A stretch of DNA of 64,000 nt from Carposina sasakii (taxonomy: Eukaryota > Arthropoda > Insecta > Lepidoptera > Carposinidae). The position numbers and the translations under genes were made by a program. Positions 1 to 12,959 of the stretch are shown in pieces; positions within the stretch are counted from its first letter, which is position 1; each line of letters begins with the position of its first letter. The stretch is taken from contig CP053163.1 of the NCBI GenBank assembly GCA_014607495.2, forward strand, positions 2,398,716 through 2,462,715, written 5' to 3'. The notes under the pieces are model-generated. The model did not search any database, had not been told where the DNA came from, and saw only the letters and a list, made by a program, of their open reading frames with translations.

Positions 1-1890
1 GACGGTTCTTACGGAGAGAATTTTTTTTAAATTCCCTAAATTTTTAAAAAAAGTCTAAAAACAACACTTTACTATAGCGGCTGCCTACGACTTTGTCCAC
101 GTGAAAGGGCAATATAAAAAACCCCATAAGCCGTGTTTTCTACCTGATAATCTAATAAGGCTAACTGTCCCGATCTAGGTGTCAATATCAGAGGTACGAT
201 TCCACCAAATATGCGATGTAATAATTTTTTCCCATTAATAACATTTTAAGTACATATGTAGTAACAATAATAGTATTCACTATCAACCATTGAGTTATCT
301 CGGTTATCACTGATAAAATCATAATAACAAACAAAACACAAAGGCGCTTATCATTAAAAATACTATTTTAGATAGCACAGTCACTATTTTACTAGAACTG
401 ATTTTGACCGACTTTTCAAGAGAATTTTTATCCTATGAGAAAATGCCTTATAAAATAAGTATAATAGGTACACATCCAAATGAAAAGATTTACACTGAGT
501 CGGAAGGAAATAATACAAGGAAAGTCTAAACGTGTTTCTATAAAAATAAATCCTTCTGAAAGTCTGAGTATAAATTATAAATATAAATATGTATTTAATG
601 ACAAACAAAAAGCCCGAAAGCCATCAAGAACAAAAATATGGAAAAGCACAGGGCCGCATTCAGCAACAAAAGCTCGATATACAAAGGATAAGCCGCGGAA
701 CTATCGGCGGGGGACAAAAGCGCGGGCCGAGGCCTGCCGGGGACCTTGGCCGAGTTCGCTCCTGTTCTAGTGGAGGCTTACTTTATTGGACGAAAATCGA
801 GACGAAATCGTTCGATTTGGACTTTAAGGTAGGATAGGTGGAAATTATGGATGTGAAGAATTTACATTAGGGTTCATCGTAATTACATTATATACATCTA
901 TTTTATTGAAAATAATTAGGTTCCTTTTTGGATTGACTTAATGGTTAGTAACTAGGCGAGAGGTATACAATTTTTCAAAGGAAAAATATTAATGATGCAA
1001 ATGAAAAAGCTTTTGAATCATATTTGAAGAAAATTAATGATCGACTAAAAGCCTCCTAATCCCTTCAAAACCCGGCGGAATTAAACACACAACAGCAATA
1101 AAGTATAATTTCGCAGTTCCAAGTTGGACCTTGTGATTCTCCTAAACCCCTGTCTCCGGCTCTGATCCCTGTGATTACAGGAACAGGGTTATCGCGTGTC
1201 TGAAACTATTCACATTCGAAATAAACATGACAGAGTTTGATATATCATGTTTTCGTTGTTTGTAAAAGAAAAAGAGAATTACTTATGGGAAAAAATTCAA
1301 GAGGCTCAATTCAAATACAATAAGATTAAATATTATTGGGATTTGTGAGGGATAATCTCCTTAAACATGACAAAATAGGTACTGCTTCTGTAAATTCAAG
1401 GTTATTTTAAGTTGGAATTGATGTCGGATTTGCAATGCCATCCAATAAAAAGTTTTTAATGAACACACTCATAGGTGACTCAAAAGAAGCCACTACCAAG
1501 TTCCCAATTCAACTTGAATTCGATTTTCGAACCTGTAAAGTTATCATGTTTAGAAAATTGCATTAACTGGCTCAGCAGGCTTGCTCCTGACTTTTAGGGG
1601 CCACGATAATTGGGGCAAGCGTATATGGGGCTGCTGGGTCACGGCCACGTCCTCGCTCCCCCCCCCTTCGCCCCTGCATCCGCCCGCAATGCACTGAGAT
1701 ACGCCAATCTGATCCGAGCGTAAAGATCGGCGTAGTACGTTACGCAACGGCTGTATACAAACTTAGATACTGAGTTTATTCCTTATTGCATTGAAAAATC
1801 ACATTGTTCTATGGGATACACTTAATGGTCGTTTCAGAGCGTCACACTTAAACGTAAACTTAAAAATTAAACAGATCTTTCCATTAAATT
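1..1890. other. Unassigned AT-rich DNA
   Basis: No supported gene. Small frames at 384-837 and 1550-1747 lack family signatures and splice context. A GC-richer patch at 1565-1740 is notable only for a run of C. A one-arm scrap of the 140-bp MITE lies at about 1835-1870. Confidence 0.6.
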
Positions 1891-2106
1891 ATTTCTCGTA
1901 AAAAAATCTTGCTACGCACGTCTATGTGCATTTATGCAGAAAAATGCAGGGTCTAGATTTGCTACACAATCGTTGGAACTTTGGTATCCTAATTGGTATC
2001 TTGGAAACCAGACACGCAGACCTTCCCTAATATCTTGGAAACCAGACACTTCCTTCCCAGATATTTCCGTACTTTTCGGGAACATTGACGACCAAAAAAC
2101 ACCTGA
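1891..2106 (+). mobile_element. 370-bp MITE family, 3' half
   Basis: Starts within the family at TTTCTCGTAAAAAAATCTTG and ends CATTGACGACCAAAAAACAC. The left end is missing, and a local duplication of the ATCTTGGAAACCAGACAC block is visible at about 1996-2051. Confidence 0.72.
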
Positions 2107-2779
2107 ATAGGTACAAAACTCGTGGAAGTCCATAATGAAATTCCGTATCTACAAGGATCAGTCGGGAAACACACGACCATTATAAATTACTTATCTCAAG
2201 TGACACGAAAAAATGTAATAAAAGCAGGAAAGCTGAGGCGGCGATCGGAGATAAGCCCACGCCTCTATTGCCGCCATTACGAAAAAAACTTCGAGAAAAG
2301 CTTTCCTAATCCGGCCCACTCCATGTCTGCGTCTATATGTATATAGAAGTCTTGCGGATTTTAATGGAACTAAATAAATAAAATGAAACAGCGTCACAAT
2401 TGCAAAGACACTAGCGCCCATGGCAGAACACTTCACAACTGAAACGAAATGAAAAGATATCCGCCCAATTAAAATCTTAAGATTCGTCCTGAGTACTCGT
2501 ACGCCCCAGATATTTCCTTGGCAACATTTTATAAACTGGACGAGGAGTGCCCACTCAAGCAAGCATTTGTATTTTTCGTAAAATTCAAAATTACATTAAA
2601 GTTATTTATTTATACCCAGGCGCACCAGCAGTTTTACAAGTCACTAACTAGCAAGCTTGTGAGATTCGTTTAGGTCCTTAATCTACCTAATCTTACGAGT
2701 ATGACATGCATGGATTGGCATGCAGCCGACGTATTACTAGGGAAGCCCCAAATCAGCACAGAGGACTAACATTACTGAT

Positions 2780-3041
2780 ACATACATACATATAATCACG
2801 CCTTTATCCCTTACGGGGTAGGCAGAGCACCACGGGCCGATAGAACCACATGGTGCCATTTCTGACCAATTTTGAGGGTATAGTTGAGATGTACAAGTTC
2901 GGTTAGTAGTGACAGGTGATCAGCCCATCGGCTACAAAACACCAAGACCCTCTTGTCCCTCTACTGAATTGTACAGTATGCCCGGGAAAGAAGCAGTGTA
3001 GTATTACACGTTTTTTTTTCACTCCCAGAGCAGCATAGAAG
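2780..3041 (-). repeat. SINE-A copy 1, full length with 12-bp TSD
   Basis: 262-bp element in minus orientation: the tail (ATGTATGT) is at the left, then the conserved ATAATCACGCCTTTATCCCT string. It is flanked by AACATTACTGAT at 2768-2779 and 3042-3053, a perfect target-site duplication, which shows LINE-driven retroposition. Related copies are at 17173 and 26481. Confidence 0.88.
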
Positions 3042-3615
3042 AACATTACTGATGTAAGTAATAAATTCCTACCTCTTGATCATTTAATACGGGATGTATA
3101 GGTAGGGATATGATTAAGCAGTCCGTCCGAATTATAAACAGTAGCGTATAAAGAAAACTTTGTAAGAATATAAACATTGTTTAAGCTAAACATCGCCCAA
3201 ATTTTACAAATATTCCACACATTTTGCTGTCAACAGTGTCTAACTTTAAACGCGGTTTTGTAATAGCACCGTATAAGTTAATAATTACGGACTTATAAGT
3301 CTAAAAGTGCCTCTTAGAGACGCTGCATTACCTAAGCGAAGATATTAAAAACGCACACTATACATTGCGTTTATTATTCAGGAAGCGGGATGAGGCAGCA
3401 TTACGGGCCATCAATCACTATGCACTACTATAGTAAACCATCTCCCCTGGGTCAAGGCGAGCGGTATTAAAATTTATGCCAGCTAATGGCTTTGCAGAGT
3501 TTCATTTTGCTCGATATTGGACGAAACTGATAACTAAGTAATAACGTTGCCTAGGTGACATTGTTCCGTATATATTTAATATACAAATTATAGTCAGGAT
3601 GATGAAGGCTAAAAT

Positions 3616-3930
3616 TTCCCGTTTCCCACGGGAAGGCGACCAACGGGAATTTAATATTTTTTACGAAAACCGCTAACATCGATAGATTGGTTGAAATGAT
3701 GGAATCATAATTCCTCCTGAAATTCATTGAAACGAGGAAGGACTAAAAACGGATTTCCCGATTCCCAAGGGAAGGGGACAAATGGGAATTCAAACGCCCG
3801 CGTTCTCTGCGAAATATGACATCACAAGCAGAGTAAATTGGTTACGGGAATTTAATTCTCTGATTTAGGGCTGGTGAACGGAAAATTCCCACGGGAAGGG
3901 GACCAACGGGAGTTCCAAATTTATGTAGTT
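3616..3930 (+). repeat. Three ~130-bp tandem units with TTCCCACGGGAAGG motif
   Basis: The motif TTCCCACGGGAAGGGGACCA then ACGGGAATT recurs at about 3624, 3760 and 3885. The units between are diverged but keep a GG(A)CTAAAA-like lead. The motif core is itself palindromic. Related single motifs occur at 24135 and 43623. Confidence 0.7.
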
Positions 3931-4005
3931 GTGTAATAATTCGGGATGAAAATTGTTATCGATCCAAGTTCAGCGTAAATACACTAATTTATAAATTCTC
4001 TCTCG

Positions 4006-4027
4006 CCAAGTAGGTATACCTACTTGG
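4006..4027. repeat. 22-bp perfect palindrome
   Basis: Starts CCAAGTAGGTA and is followed by its exact complement with no spacer. Within 80 bp of the tandem units above. Unknown significance. Confidence 0.7.
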
Positions 4028-4654
4028 AAGTTTACTCGAAGCCTCCAAGTGGGAGGTGGTGAACTTCAAATATAATAAATTATGAAATACACTATGCAAA
4101 GGTTTCACTTGGCGCCATTTACGTCAAACTATCAGTTTATAGATAGGTAATCTAGGAACTGAAGATTAGCGACTCATATGCACAAACAGTCTGATACTGT
4201 GTAATAGCATATTATGTCGTCTCTTTCAGTTTATGGGAAAAAGAAGAAGGTGCAGGATACAACATTACTGTTGAAAACAAATACTATTATGGGAAATTTG
4301 GTGTGTAGGGAACCTAAGTTATACATTACGTTTTATATTCCTTTTGCTTCCAGTCCGCTGAGTGCTAAGACAGTAATGTACGTCATAATTCCTGGAAACT
4401 CCCGGGAGCTTGTTCAAAATTCAACATTTTATTCATGACTTGAACTCAGGAAGCAAGTACCTATTACCGAGAGGAAATAAGGCGAAGCTACAAGAGCCCA
4501 CTAAATATGATTATGATATAACTCCCTTTGAACATTAAATACCTTTCCTGAAACACTGAATAGTGGTTCATATTGTGAATTTAAACTTTAACTGTGTGTG
4601 TTGTTATACTTGAACACACTAAAGATCTGCTAAAAATGATACATTTTATTGGAC

Positions 4655-4705
4655 ATTTAAAACACATAAAATCATGCCTCTTTCCCGGAGAGGTATTTCA
4701 CCAAT
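4655..4705 (-). repeat. LINE 3'-tail scrap of the SINE-A partner family
   Basis: On the minus strand it reads CCTCTCCGGGAAAGAGGCAT then GATTTTATGTG, the same 3' end as the fragment at 53131. The rest of the 74-codon minus frame here shows no known protein. Confidence 0.6.
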
Positions 4706-5073
4706 TTGTTCGGTGAAAGTCCGATAGTTAAGGCATCTAAAAAGTTTGTGATCGTGATTGTTTCCTATTGGACGAGCGAATACAGACAAATCCTTAGTTT
4801 TATTGTAAAGAATAATAACACTACGCCTAAGGCTACTTAAATAAAAGTAATTAATTTTATGAGCGGGCATACAATACTGCGGACATAATTACTTTTAATG
4901 GGTTTCGGGTGTATCCATTCGGTTAATTGAGATATATATCAGTCGAACGTATTTTAATAATGCTGAATCGCGCGATACAAGCTACATTATTATATTGAAA
5001 AACCTTCTATCTATCTATAGGTATACCTACTAGAGTCGGTATTGAAATGATTTTATTATTATTATTTCATATA

Positions 5074-5259
5074 CAGAATGTTTTTTCGTTGCCACCCTTA
5101 ACAAAGGCTACGTACTCTATACATCACATAAAGTAAGTTTATGCCAAAAAAAATGCTGGGAAATGATGTAATTTTTTTTAATTCTTGATCTGGCGAAATT
5201 TATAGTGTCCAGTGTTTATGCTAGTTTTATCATGGATAGCAGAACCAAAAAACACTCTG
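5074..5259 (+). mobile_element. 370-bp MITE family, internally deleted copy
   Basis: Both ends are present (CAGAATGTTTTTTCG and CCAAAAAACACTCTG, TA-flanked), but about half of the interior is missing after GTGTTTATGCTAG. Shows how shorter derivatives arise from this family. Confidence 0.75.
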
Positions 5260-6322
5260 TATGAAAAGTTTTGCTGCTCGCTCGTTTCTAAGGATGGCAT
5301 AACCGATATGTACTTTATAAAATAATAGATTGTATTTGTATGTGATTGGATATCGGGATATCAACACACAGGTGCAAGACAGTGACAAGACAGTAACAAT
5401 GGTAATTAATGTAGTAAGGAAATGAGATGCCAATATTGTAGTATGATATGATAGTCAACCTACCAATATACAGTTCACTCACAATATCACTGTTTTACTC
5501 CAGTGCTGTCAACCGTCCCCAGATTCGCTACAATTAACTAAGTTTGTTAGTCCGTATTATTCCATTTAGCTACATCGCTCAAAAAGTACATACAAAATAA
5601 GCTTATTTATTCAGGGTAATGATTTCAAAACCCTTTTCGCATCACCGATAGCGAGTTCCGATAAGGTTTCCAACTTTCGGGCTGGTTAAGAGTTTCCAAC
5701 AGTGGAATGGTTGAGACTTTAAAACTTTTAATCTGTCCAAAAATTTGCTTTGCAGACATATTTCAAAATGGAATGATTAAAGATTTTTTTGGAGACTAAT
5801 GACTGCCCGCGACTTTATCTGCATTTAATTTGGTTAACTTTAGAGAACTAGTTTAACTCACTGGCAAATAAAACTGTTTTTAAGGTTAGTTTAGGGCCGA
5901 TTTTCCAATAATCAAGATAGAGTCAGTATCAACTCGATCCTTCAGGCTATCGCTATAAAGCAAAGTTTTGAATGCCTATTGTAAGTAGGACATAAAACAT
6001 TTGATGCAACTTTAAAAGGGAATAAGAAACAAATCTTCATCATCGCAATAAGTGCTAGAAATCACATACGAATTCGGCATTCGTTGGTTGTTTCTAAGAT
6101 AGCTGATAGTCACACCACACCATAAGGGATCCGTTTCACCATTAAATCGGAACCTCATCGAAATAATGCTACATATAACTTTATTCACCTGATTAGCTTT
6201 GTTTATCTGTTTCTTCAGTCCAGCGAACGCCATTGTTGTATTTATTTATTGCCTCCGTTTATCTGGAAAGAGAGAAAATACAGTTATTATTCACAGGAAA
6301 ATCAATCCAAGTTCTATAATCT
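5260..6322. other. Unassigned AT-rich DNA
   Basis: No gene or repeat recognised. The minus frame at 6012-6233 has no known signature. Confidence 0.55.
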
Positions 6323-6333
6323 AACCCTGCGGT

Positions 6334-6605
6334 CATCATCATCATCATCATCAGCCTATTGCAGTCCACTGCTGGACGTAGGCCTCTCCCAGGGCACGCC
6401 ACAAGACTGCCATGGGGGGTATTGCCCATAGTTACCACGCTAGGCAGGCGGGTTGGTGACCGCAGTTTGTATTTTGGACTATGTTGTCAACACGGGAGGC
6501 GCTGCTGCCCACCTCCCGGAAATCCTTAATCGCCTTGTACGATACCCACGGGCAGACATGGGGTGGTGGGTGGTACAAATTCTGCTCTGCCGGCACCACG
6601 CGGCC
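6334..6605 (-). repeat. SINE-B copy 1 with (ATG)n tail and 11-bp TSD
   Basis: 272 bp in minus orientation; the (CAT)n at the left is the (ATG)n tail. It is flanked by AACCCTGCGGT at 6323-6333 and 6606-6616. The 3' part reads GGAGGCCTACGTCCAGCAGT, the same end as the LINE fragments at 14418 and 41781. Overlapping short frames on both strands are repeat-derived. Confidence 0.87.
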
Positions 6606-7663
6606 AACCCTGCGGTATCGCATCCTAATAAAGACCTATAAATACCTATACATATGTTTATTTTAGTATTTTGTTGGGTAACGTAATAAAACATATTAGG
6701 TACTACAAGAGAACACCCGCGGCTTCGTTAGTTTATGTGTCAATCCGTTGCTATATCACTGCCAAGTTTCGTCGAAATCCGGTCTATAGTTTTTGTGTGA
6801 AAGATAAACAAACATCTTGACATTGTCACAAACTTTTTACATTTTTACATTAGTCATTATCCTTCATCATCCATATTTAATTTTGATAAGTGCATGACAA
6901 ACCACTGCAGAACATAGGCATCTCCCAAAATGTGGATATTATTAGAAGAATGTAAAATAGCTCACAATCAGATTATATCAACGACGAGAATACGAATGGG
7001 ATATTAGTAGCACTTGCTGGAATAACTGAAACACGACCAGAAATTTAATTTTCCCGATAAATAAAAGTTTCAGCCGAGAAGATGGGAATTACGGCGGAAT
7101 TATTCAGTCAAGTCATGGTGCACGAAGTTAAACAATATATCGGTGCTTCACACACATTCACGTCACGGAACAGTAGCGTCAAAGAGAGTACTAGAAAGCG
7201 TCAATAAAGCAATAAGGTGTAATTCAATACTCGCCATATCATTCGAGATACCCTAATCCCCATATCAATAATTGTTTACTCAACCTTCGATCACACTCAA
7301 TCATTGAAAAATAACTCTTTCATAAAAGAAAGTAATATACTACTAAAAGTTACCACTAAGAATATGAAAGTTAATTCTTCGCCCAGTGCGACTTCCGTAG
7401 CTGTTCTAATAAATAATCTATGAAATTAAATGTTCCGCCTACACAAACTGAGCACTAACAGCTCCTAAATTCACGCCTCCGTGGCTTTAATACTCTTACA
7501 GACTATAACTTCGATATTACGGTGCCCTGGAGTGCAGTAGTGCTCTACATCGGAACTAGGAAACATTTATGTCGTTAAAAAGTATTGAGGGAGAATATAT
7601 GCACTTAAAGCTTATAGATCTTTATTTATCGGGAAACTAGGTAGTTCTCAAATAGTGTTTGCC

Positions 7664-8082
7664 CACCACCCGGTCCGGTACTATCTGCTGACCCTTGAAT
7701 CTGACAACTGATTGCCATTACTGGGAGCTGGAGTCACGAGAAACCAGATCCTAGCAACTAGGCAGTTGTTTTATCCTTTCTAGTAGGTGTAGCAGAGCCA
7801 CCTATCGGACGCAAGACAGAACAGTCCAATACAAATCCTAGACCGCGATATCGAAGTTTCTCGCAATGTTTAAAATATACATATGCATGGGCCAAACAAC
7901 AACTAGTGGCCCGGCTCCCTTTTTCACCGCAGTAGGTACTGTAGGTACTTTCACTATGGGTGCGTCCACCACCGGGCCCTACACCCTCCACTGACCCTCG
8001 GATCTGATAACTCATAACTGCGAAAACAGGCACTTGCACTAACTACAATCGCCACGAGAAACCAGACCCGAGCACCTAGCAT
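7664..8082. repeat. Two diverged direct repeats of ~105 bp
   Basis: CACCACCCGGTCCGGTACTA...GAGAAACCAGATCCTAGCA (7664-7757) and CACCACCGGGCCCTACACCC...GAGAAACCAGACCCGAGCA (7969-8074) are the same sequence about 300 bp apart. A short minus-strand frame of 93 codons crosses them. Origin unknown, presumably a dispersed repeat. Confidence 0.6.
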
Positions 8083-8189
8083 GCAAGACAATACATTGCA
8101 CTATTCCGAAATCGAAAACTAGATAAATAATCTACATATGTTTCGCCAACAACCGTGGCATCCTCAGGATTATAGAAATTAGAGGAAAA

Positions 8190-8282
8190 CTTCCTCACCC
8201 GGGTGGGAATCGAACCCACGACCTCTGCTCCGACTAATTACCACTGAGCCACCGGGTCATTACTCGGATGACACCATATTCT
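8190..8282 (-). repeat. tRNA-like SINE head, minus strand
   Basis: Minus strand: CCGGTGGCTCAGTGGTAATT and GGTCGTGGGTTCGATTCCCA then CCCGGGTGAGG. Same family as those at 30835 and 54490, including the GTCATCCGAGTAATG lead. Confidence 0.72.
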
Positions 8283-9263
8283 CTTTTTGAAATCTAAAAC
8301 CCAAATCATCGGCAAACAAAGCTTAATCCCTCAGCACAATGTTTTAATGATGACGATCAACCATATCCTAGAATTAACTACCCTCTACTAAGAATTAAAA
8401 AATATATAAATAATTACCCACCATTATTTATATTTCAAATAAATATATACTATTTGTATAGTGAATTTTTGAACTTCCGAATTGTAACGCCTAATACAAT
8501 TTCATTTATAAAACTGTAGGTACTGTCAAGGCCCACTTAACTCGAACCAAATGTAGCTGTCAACTGTCACCTTAATCTTGGTTTCTTGTCCTCAATTCTA
8601 GGGCTCTACTCAAATGAAGCTCTTACTTATCACGCAGGATCAGTTGATCTAATTAATGTTTTGAATCCGGTAACTAATCCCACTTTAAAGCGAAGATAAA
8701 AAATATATCCAATATGGCTTCCATATAATTCCAGAGTACCTAAGGGATGAAATGAGGGGATATTTTACAGAGAGCGTTGGGCATGAATGTGGATAGTTAT
8801 AGAGGAAGAGAAAGGTGTACGAAACTGACTGTGTATGAAAGGAGTGAGGTGGAAGTGAGTAGAGCGATGATGGATGTTATTGACAAATGGATTAATCGTA
8901 TCGTATTAGAGTAACACCCCAAGAGAATTGGAACATTAAGGTAGGAAGGAAAAGAATACCTAAGCATGTGATGCAAACGAGCTTCAATAAAAATTCTAGA
9001 ACACTTCACACTTAACTTATCTAAGCCAAAAGCTACGTCCCGCAAAATTACAAAGTGAAAGTTTCCCACCTACCGCCTTACGCCAGATGCCTCACTTCGT
9101 TTGAAGTGCGAGATAACGCGAAAATGCGTTTGCAATGCCTTCAAGTGTTATTACCGACTAACCCTTTTCGGATTTGGCGGGTTTCCAAAAAACTTCCACA
9201 CAAAACGTCGCGACTTTGGTTGGCTGTGAGAAATCTGAGGTTTGCTTTTTTATTTCCTTATGT

Positions 9264-9288
9264 ATCCATACATATAATCACGCCTTTA
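9264..9288 (-). repeat. SINE-A 25-bp tail insertion with 9-bp TSD
   Basis: A 25-bp stretch matching only the SINE-A 3' tail (CATACATATAATCACGCC) lies between TCCTTATGT at 9255-9263 and 9289-9297. It looks like an extremely truncated retroposition product. Confidence 0.6.
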
Positions 9289-9493
9289 TCCTTATGTTTG
9301 ACGTACATAATGATGATGATGATGTATGTAGATAATGCCCGCGCCTTCATCCGCGTGGACTACAGCCTATATCCTTCTCCGTTCTCCGAACTATGTATGT
9401 ATGTAAGTAAATAAACTGTGAAAAGGTAATAAACAAATAAACTTACTTTCGCTTTTATAATACGAGTATTAGTTGGGATATGATTTAATTTAG

Positions 9494-9600
9494 TGGTTAT
9501 AGCGGCTGGCACGGTTTGCAGCGGTCGTGGGTTCGATTCCCACTCGGGTGAAGAATTTTTTCCATTTTTTTATTAATAATTTTATAAAACAAACAGTCTT
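9494..9600 (+). repeat. tRNA-like SINE head, plus strand
   Basis: Contains GTCGTGGGTTCGATTCCCAC (B box and T arm) and CTCGGGTGA, followed by the AT tail shared with the copy at 30835. The D-arm part is degraded. A SINE or tRNA-derived pseudogene, not a tRNA gene. Confidence 0.72.
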
Positions 9601-12190
9601 AAATATCTAATTCTAATACAAAGCTGCTGACTATTTAAATGTTTTCGCATACTTAATAACTTAAGAGCTTGTCTGTTAGAACATTATGCTTAACTAATAT
9701 GTACAGTAGAACCAGCCAAGTGAAAAAAAAAACAATTATAATAACACAGAACAGCGTTGAAATGAAAACCAGATGCACGCTGTTTTATAGTATTTTAATA
9801 AAAAAAGAACATTTTGAGTGTCATGTAATAGAAAATTAGCAAATTATATATTTATTGTCACTTTCTGTATCGCGTCCCACATCGGCGGAACATCAGTTGT
9901 ACCCGTGCGAAGCCGCATGTTGTATAGACAGCCTTCCTTGGTAAATGGCTAGCGCCGGACTCTAACACTATGCAGGACTCCCAGGAATCAGACTACAGTA
10001 GTTGTGCCGTTAGGCGTCGAGACAACCGTGGGGACCAGAACTCTCGCCTCTACCGGGAAATTTCAAATAATATTACGTAAAGCTACCGTGACCAGAATGC
10101 TGGTCTCTTTTTTGTATAAATCAATCGCAAAAAATTAGCATTGCCATACAACGTGGCAATGAGCGCCAGCATTCTGCACCCTCCCAGTAGAAGGCACTAC
10201 TTTGTAAATATATTTAATGTAGATTTCCTTTTCGTTACGTCCAGATTAATTTATGTTTTTAAAGTTTTATATAATGTAGTAGCACGATAATCATTATTGA
10301 TCACGATAGTAAAAAATAAAATTAGGTATCGCACGATAATTCGTTCAAATTCTACGATATTTTTGCGGGGGGGGGGGTGTAGGATTGCATACCTTGTCAA
10401 CTTTTAACTCGTGAGCGGGGGGGAGGTAGGATTGCATACCTTATCCATATATTCTATCATGCGATAAAAACATCACGATAATTTTGCAACAAATATGACA
10501 TAATTTCGCAATGTACGATCTGGCAACACTGACACAGAATGAGAACCATTAAACCACGACAGCGATATTCTATTTCTGAACTTAACAGGGTTGGAATTAA
10601 ACAAATCTAGATCGGAGTAGACAGCCAGTTTGTTTGTATACTTTGTAGATCTGATAAAAAATATATTTTGCCTATAGTTACATACACTCGGAGGCATATG
10701 AAAAAATGCAGGTATTCGTACAGAGCGAATGGCACCTTTAAGTTAATTTTAATTTAATATGTATTTGTATGATGTAGTAAATAGTCAAATTTCTGATGTG
10801 TAAGTTAGTTCCACCACAGTGTGATAAAAACTAGTGATTCAACTTATAACCCTGATGCAGACCAGTGAAATTGAAGGATACCCTATACTACTCGTATACC
10901 TATCATTCTACTATGGTACAAGTGCAATAAACTGTATTTCGTCGACTAGTGCTGAACTTTTATCATTGCAGCGGAGCTGGCGTGGTGCCACGGATCGATA
11001 CACTGAACTAATGTTACGTAATCGCCTTACCGACTCAATTTTCAATGGAAATCACGTATTAATCGACTCGACTTGGTTGCTTGATTGTTATTGGCTCATT
11101 ATCTTTCACTACTATTTAGTATACAGCTAGATTAAACACATAAGGTATCAAGTTATTATTAAACTGGATGAGTTTTCTGTTGTTTAAGTTAATACCTTCT
11201 AAAAATGTATACCAACCAACACACTATACGCGCGCTGGTACCCACCAGAGTACATACAAAAACTTGTCCTTTCTATCTATTGTATTTTTATACATTTTTT
11301 CAATATCTGACAGAGTTTCCGAAGAAAATAGGACATATCGTCATCTGTAGTACTACAGATAGTATAGGAAATCCCATAGTCTTTAGGTATAGCAAAATAG
11401 GCTACAAAGTTAACTAGCAGTCAGTCAGTAGGAACAGAAAGTTCTATCTATTACTACGTTGTAAGCACAGGCGGCTCCTGGTGTTTTTAGATGGGGTTCA
11501 CATTCCTTTCATTATGGGCAAAATCCTCACTCTTATTAAAATTCAGAGGACCTAATGAAACACATTAAAGGCAACCATATCGCGTTCTAACTCGGACTAA
11601 GCGACATCTAGTGGCCGCATACGTACACTGCGAATTAATGTGAGCGGCGCTCCAGATAAGGCTAATTTTTTATACGAAATCTTCTGTTTCACGCGCCGGC
11701 CTATGTCGGTATGACTCTTTCGCACTCATTGAATACTGTACTAGGAATCGTACCAAATTACGTTTCATTGGAGCGTGATCGCTAGCGATCCACTCGATAC
11801 ATAAGATTACAACTTACTTGAGACGAACGCGCAGACACTATTGTATAAACATAGTAGAATTGAAAGACAGTTATAAATATAGATAAATATAGATTGCCTA
11901 TGTAATCTTCGTGGTACTGCACGAGCGCTCCTTAGGGCGAGCCGCCAGTGGTTGTAAGCAGAGTGACATTGACTTTCGCACCCGAGTGTACACTCACATG
12001 GCTATTGGACAGTTATTGACCGAACTAACCCTACCGTATTAGTTTAGGCACAGTAAATAGCTACAGTTCGTAAACATCGACGTCACTACTGCGATAATAT
12101 GTACAATTCGTTATTATCGGAAATGGGATCAAGCAGAGATAAATACAGACGTATTATTGCAACGGAATCTGTATTTGCACAAACACAAGA
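9601..12190. other. Unassigned DNA
   Basis: Apart from the paired G-runs near 10367, nothing recognised. Frames at 10473, 10834 and 11168-11417 lack signatures. A GC-richer patch with CATCTAGTGGCCGCATACG near 11610 may be element DNA. Confidence 0.5.
10367..10445 (+). repeat. Direct repeat: G-run plus AGGATTGCATACCTT, twice
   Basis: An 11-G run (10367-10377) followed by GTAGGATTGCATACCTT, then a 7-G run (10417-10423) followed by AGGTAGGATTGCATACCTTA. The remaining ~20 bp between them are unrelated. Confidence 0.75.
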
Positions 12191-12347
12191 TGGCCGATCT
12201 GTCACAATTAAACATAAACTTAAAATTTGTTATACTTGTCCCTTTCTATATCAGCCATTAAAATTAAGAATGAAGAGGGACAGATACAACTAATTTAAAG
12301 TATAATAATTTAAGTGTGACAGACAGAATCGACCACTATACAAAACT
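12191..12347. mobile_element. Diverged copy of the 140-bp MITE
   Basis: GATCTGTCACAATTAAACAT at the left and TTTAAGTGTGACAGACAGAA then TCGACC at the right, with CTTGTCCCTTTCTATATCAG inside. Confidence 0.7.
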
Positions 12348-12959
12348 AAACCTAAGTACATATCATACAATATGTCAACTATCAAGCCTACCTAAACTAC
12401 AGCAGGGATCTTTAGATCCATGAGTTTAGGATCAGTGTGCTCGTTGATGTAATACATGTATTTACATTCGGGAGTTGATGTAACTTTGTAATTCGATCAA
12501 ATAGGCAAATGTTTGAGCGTTTGTATCGTATATGTTACGCGTGAGTATCTTATGAAATGTTAAATTTGGGTAAAAAGGGCAGTATTACCAGAATAAATTA
12601 TTCAGAACTATTAGTAGAAAAAGTTATTTTAGCACTTTAAATAAACTACTACAGAAAAAAGTGTATGTAGCAAAAAAAACTGTAGCAATTACTACGGCTC
12701 GTAGCAATTTTCGTAGCACATTATAGTTAACATTTAACAACATTTCGCAGCTTTCATACTATAGGGGCACAACTCGAAAAAATATGAGTATTGGGAAAAT
12801 GCGTTTAAGATGTAGACGTGTTGATTTTGTGTCCAAATATTATAAAAACTCGAAATCACAAAATTTTCGAGATGTGCCCCCTGAAAGCTGCGATTTGTAT
12901 ACGATACATGCACGATTCCGAAAGCCGGTTTTAGCATTTCATTCCTCAAACAAAATTAC

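Noticed and set aside
7758..8039. 93-codon minus-strand frame
   Set aside because: Crosses two diverged copies of a dispersed repeat and shows no family signature.
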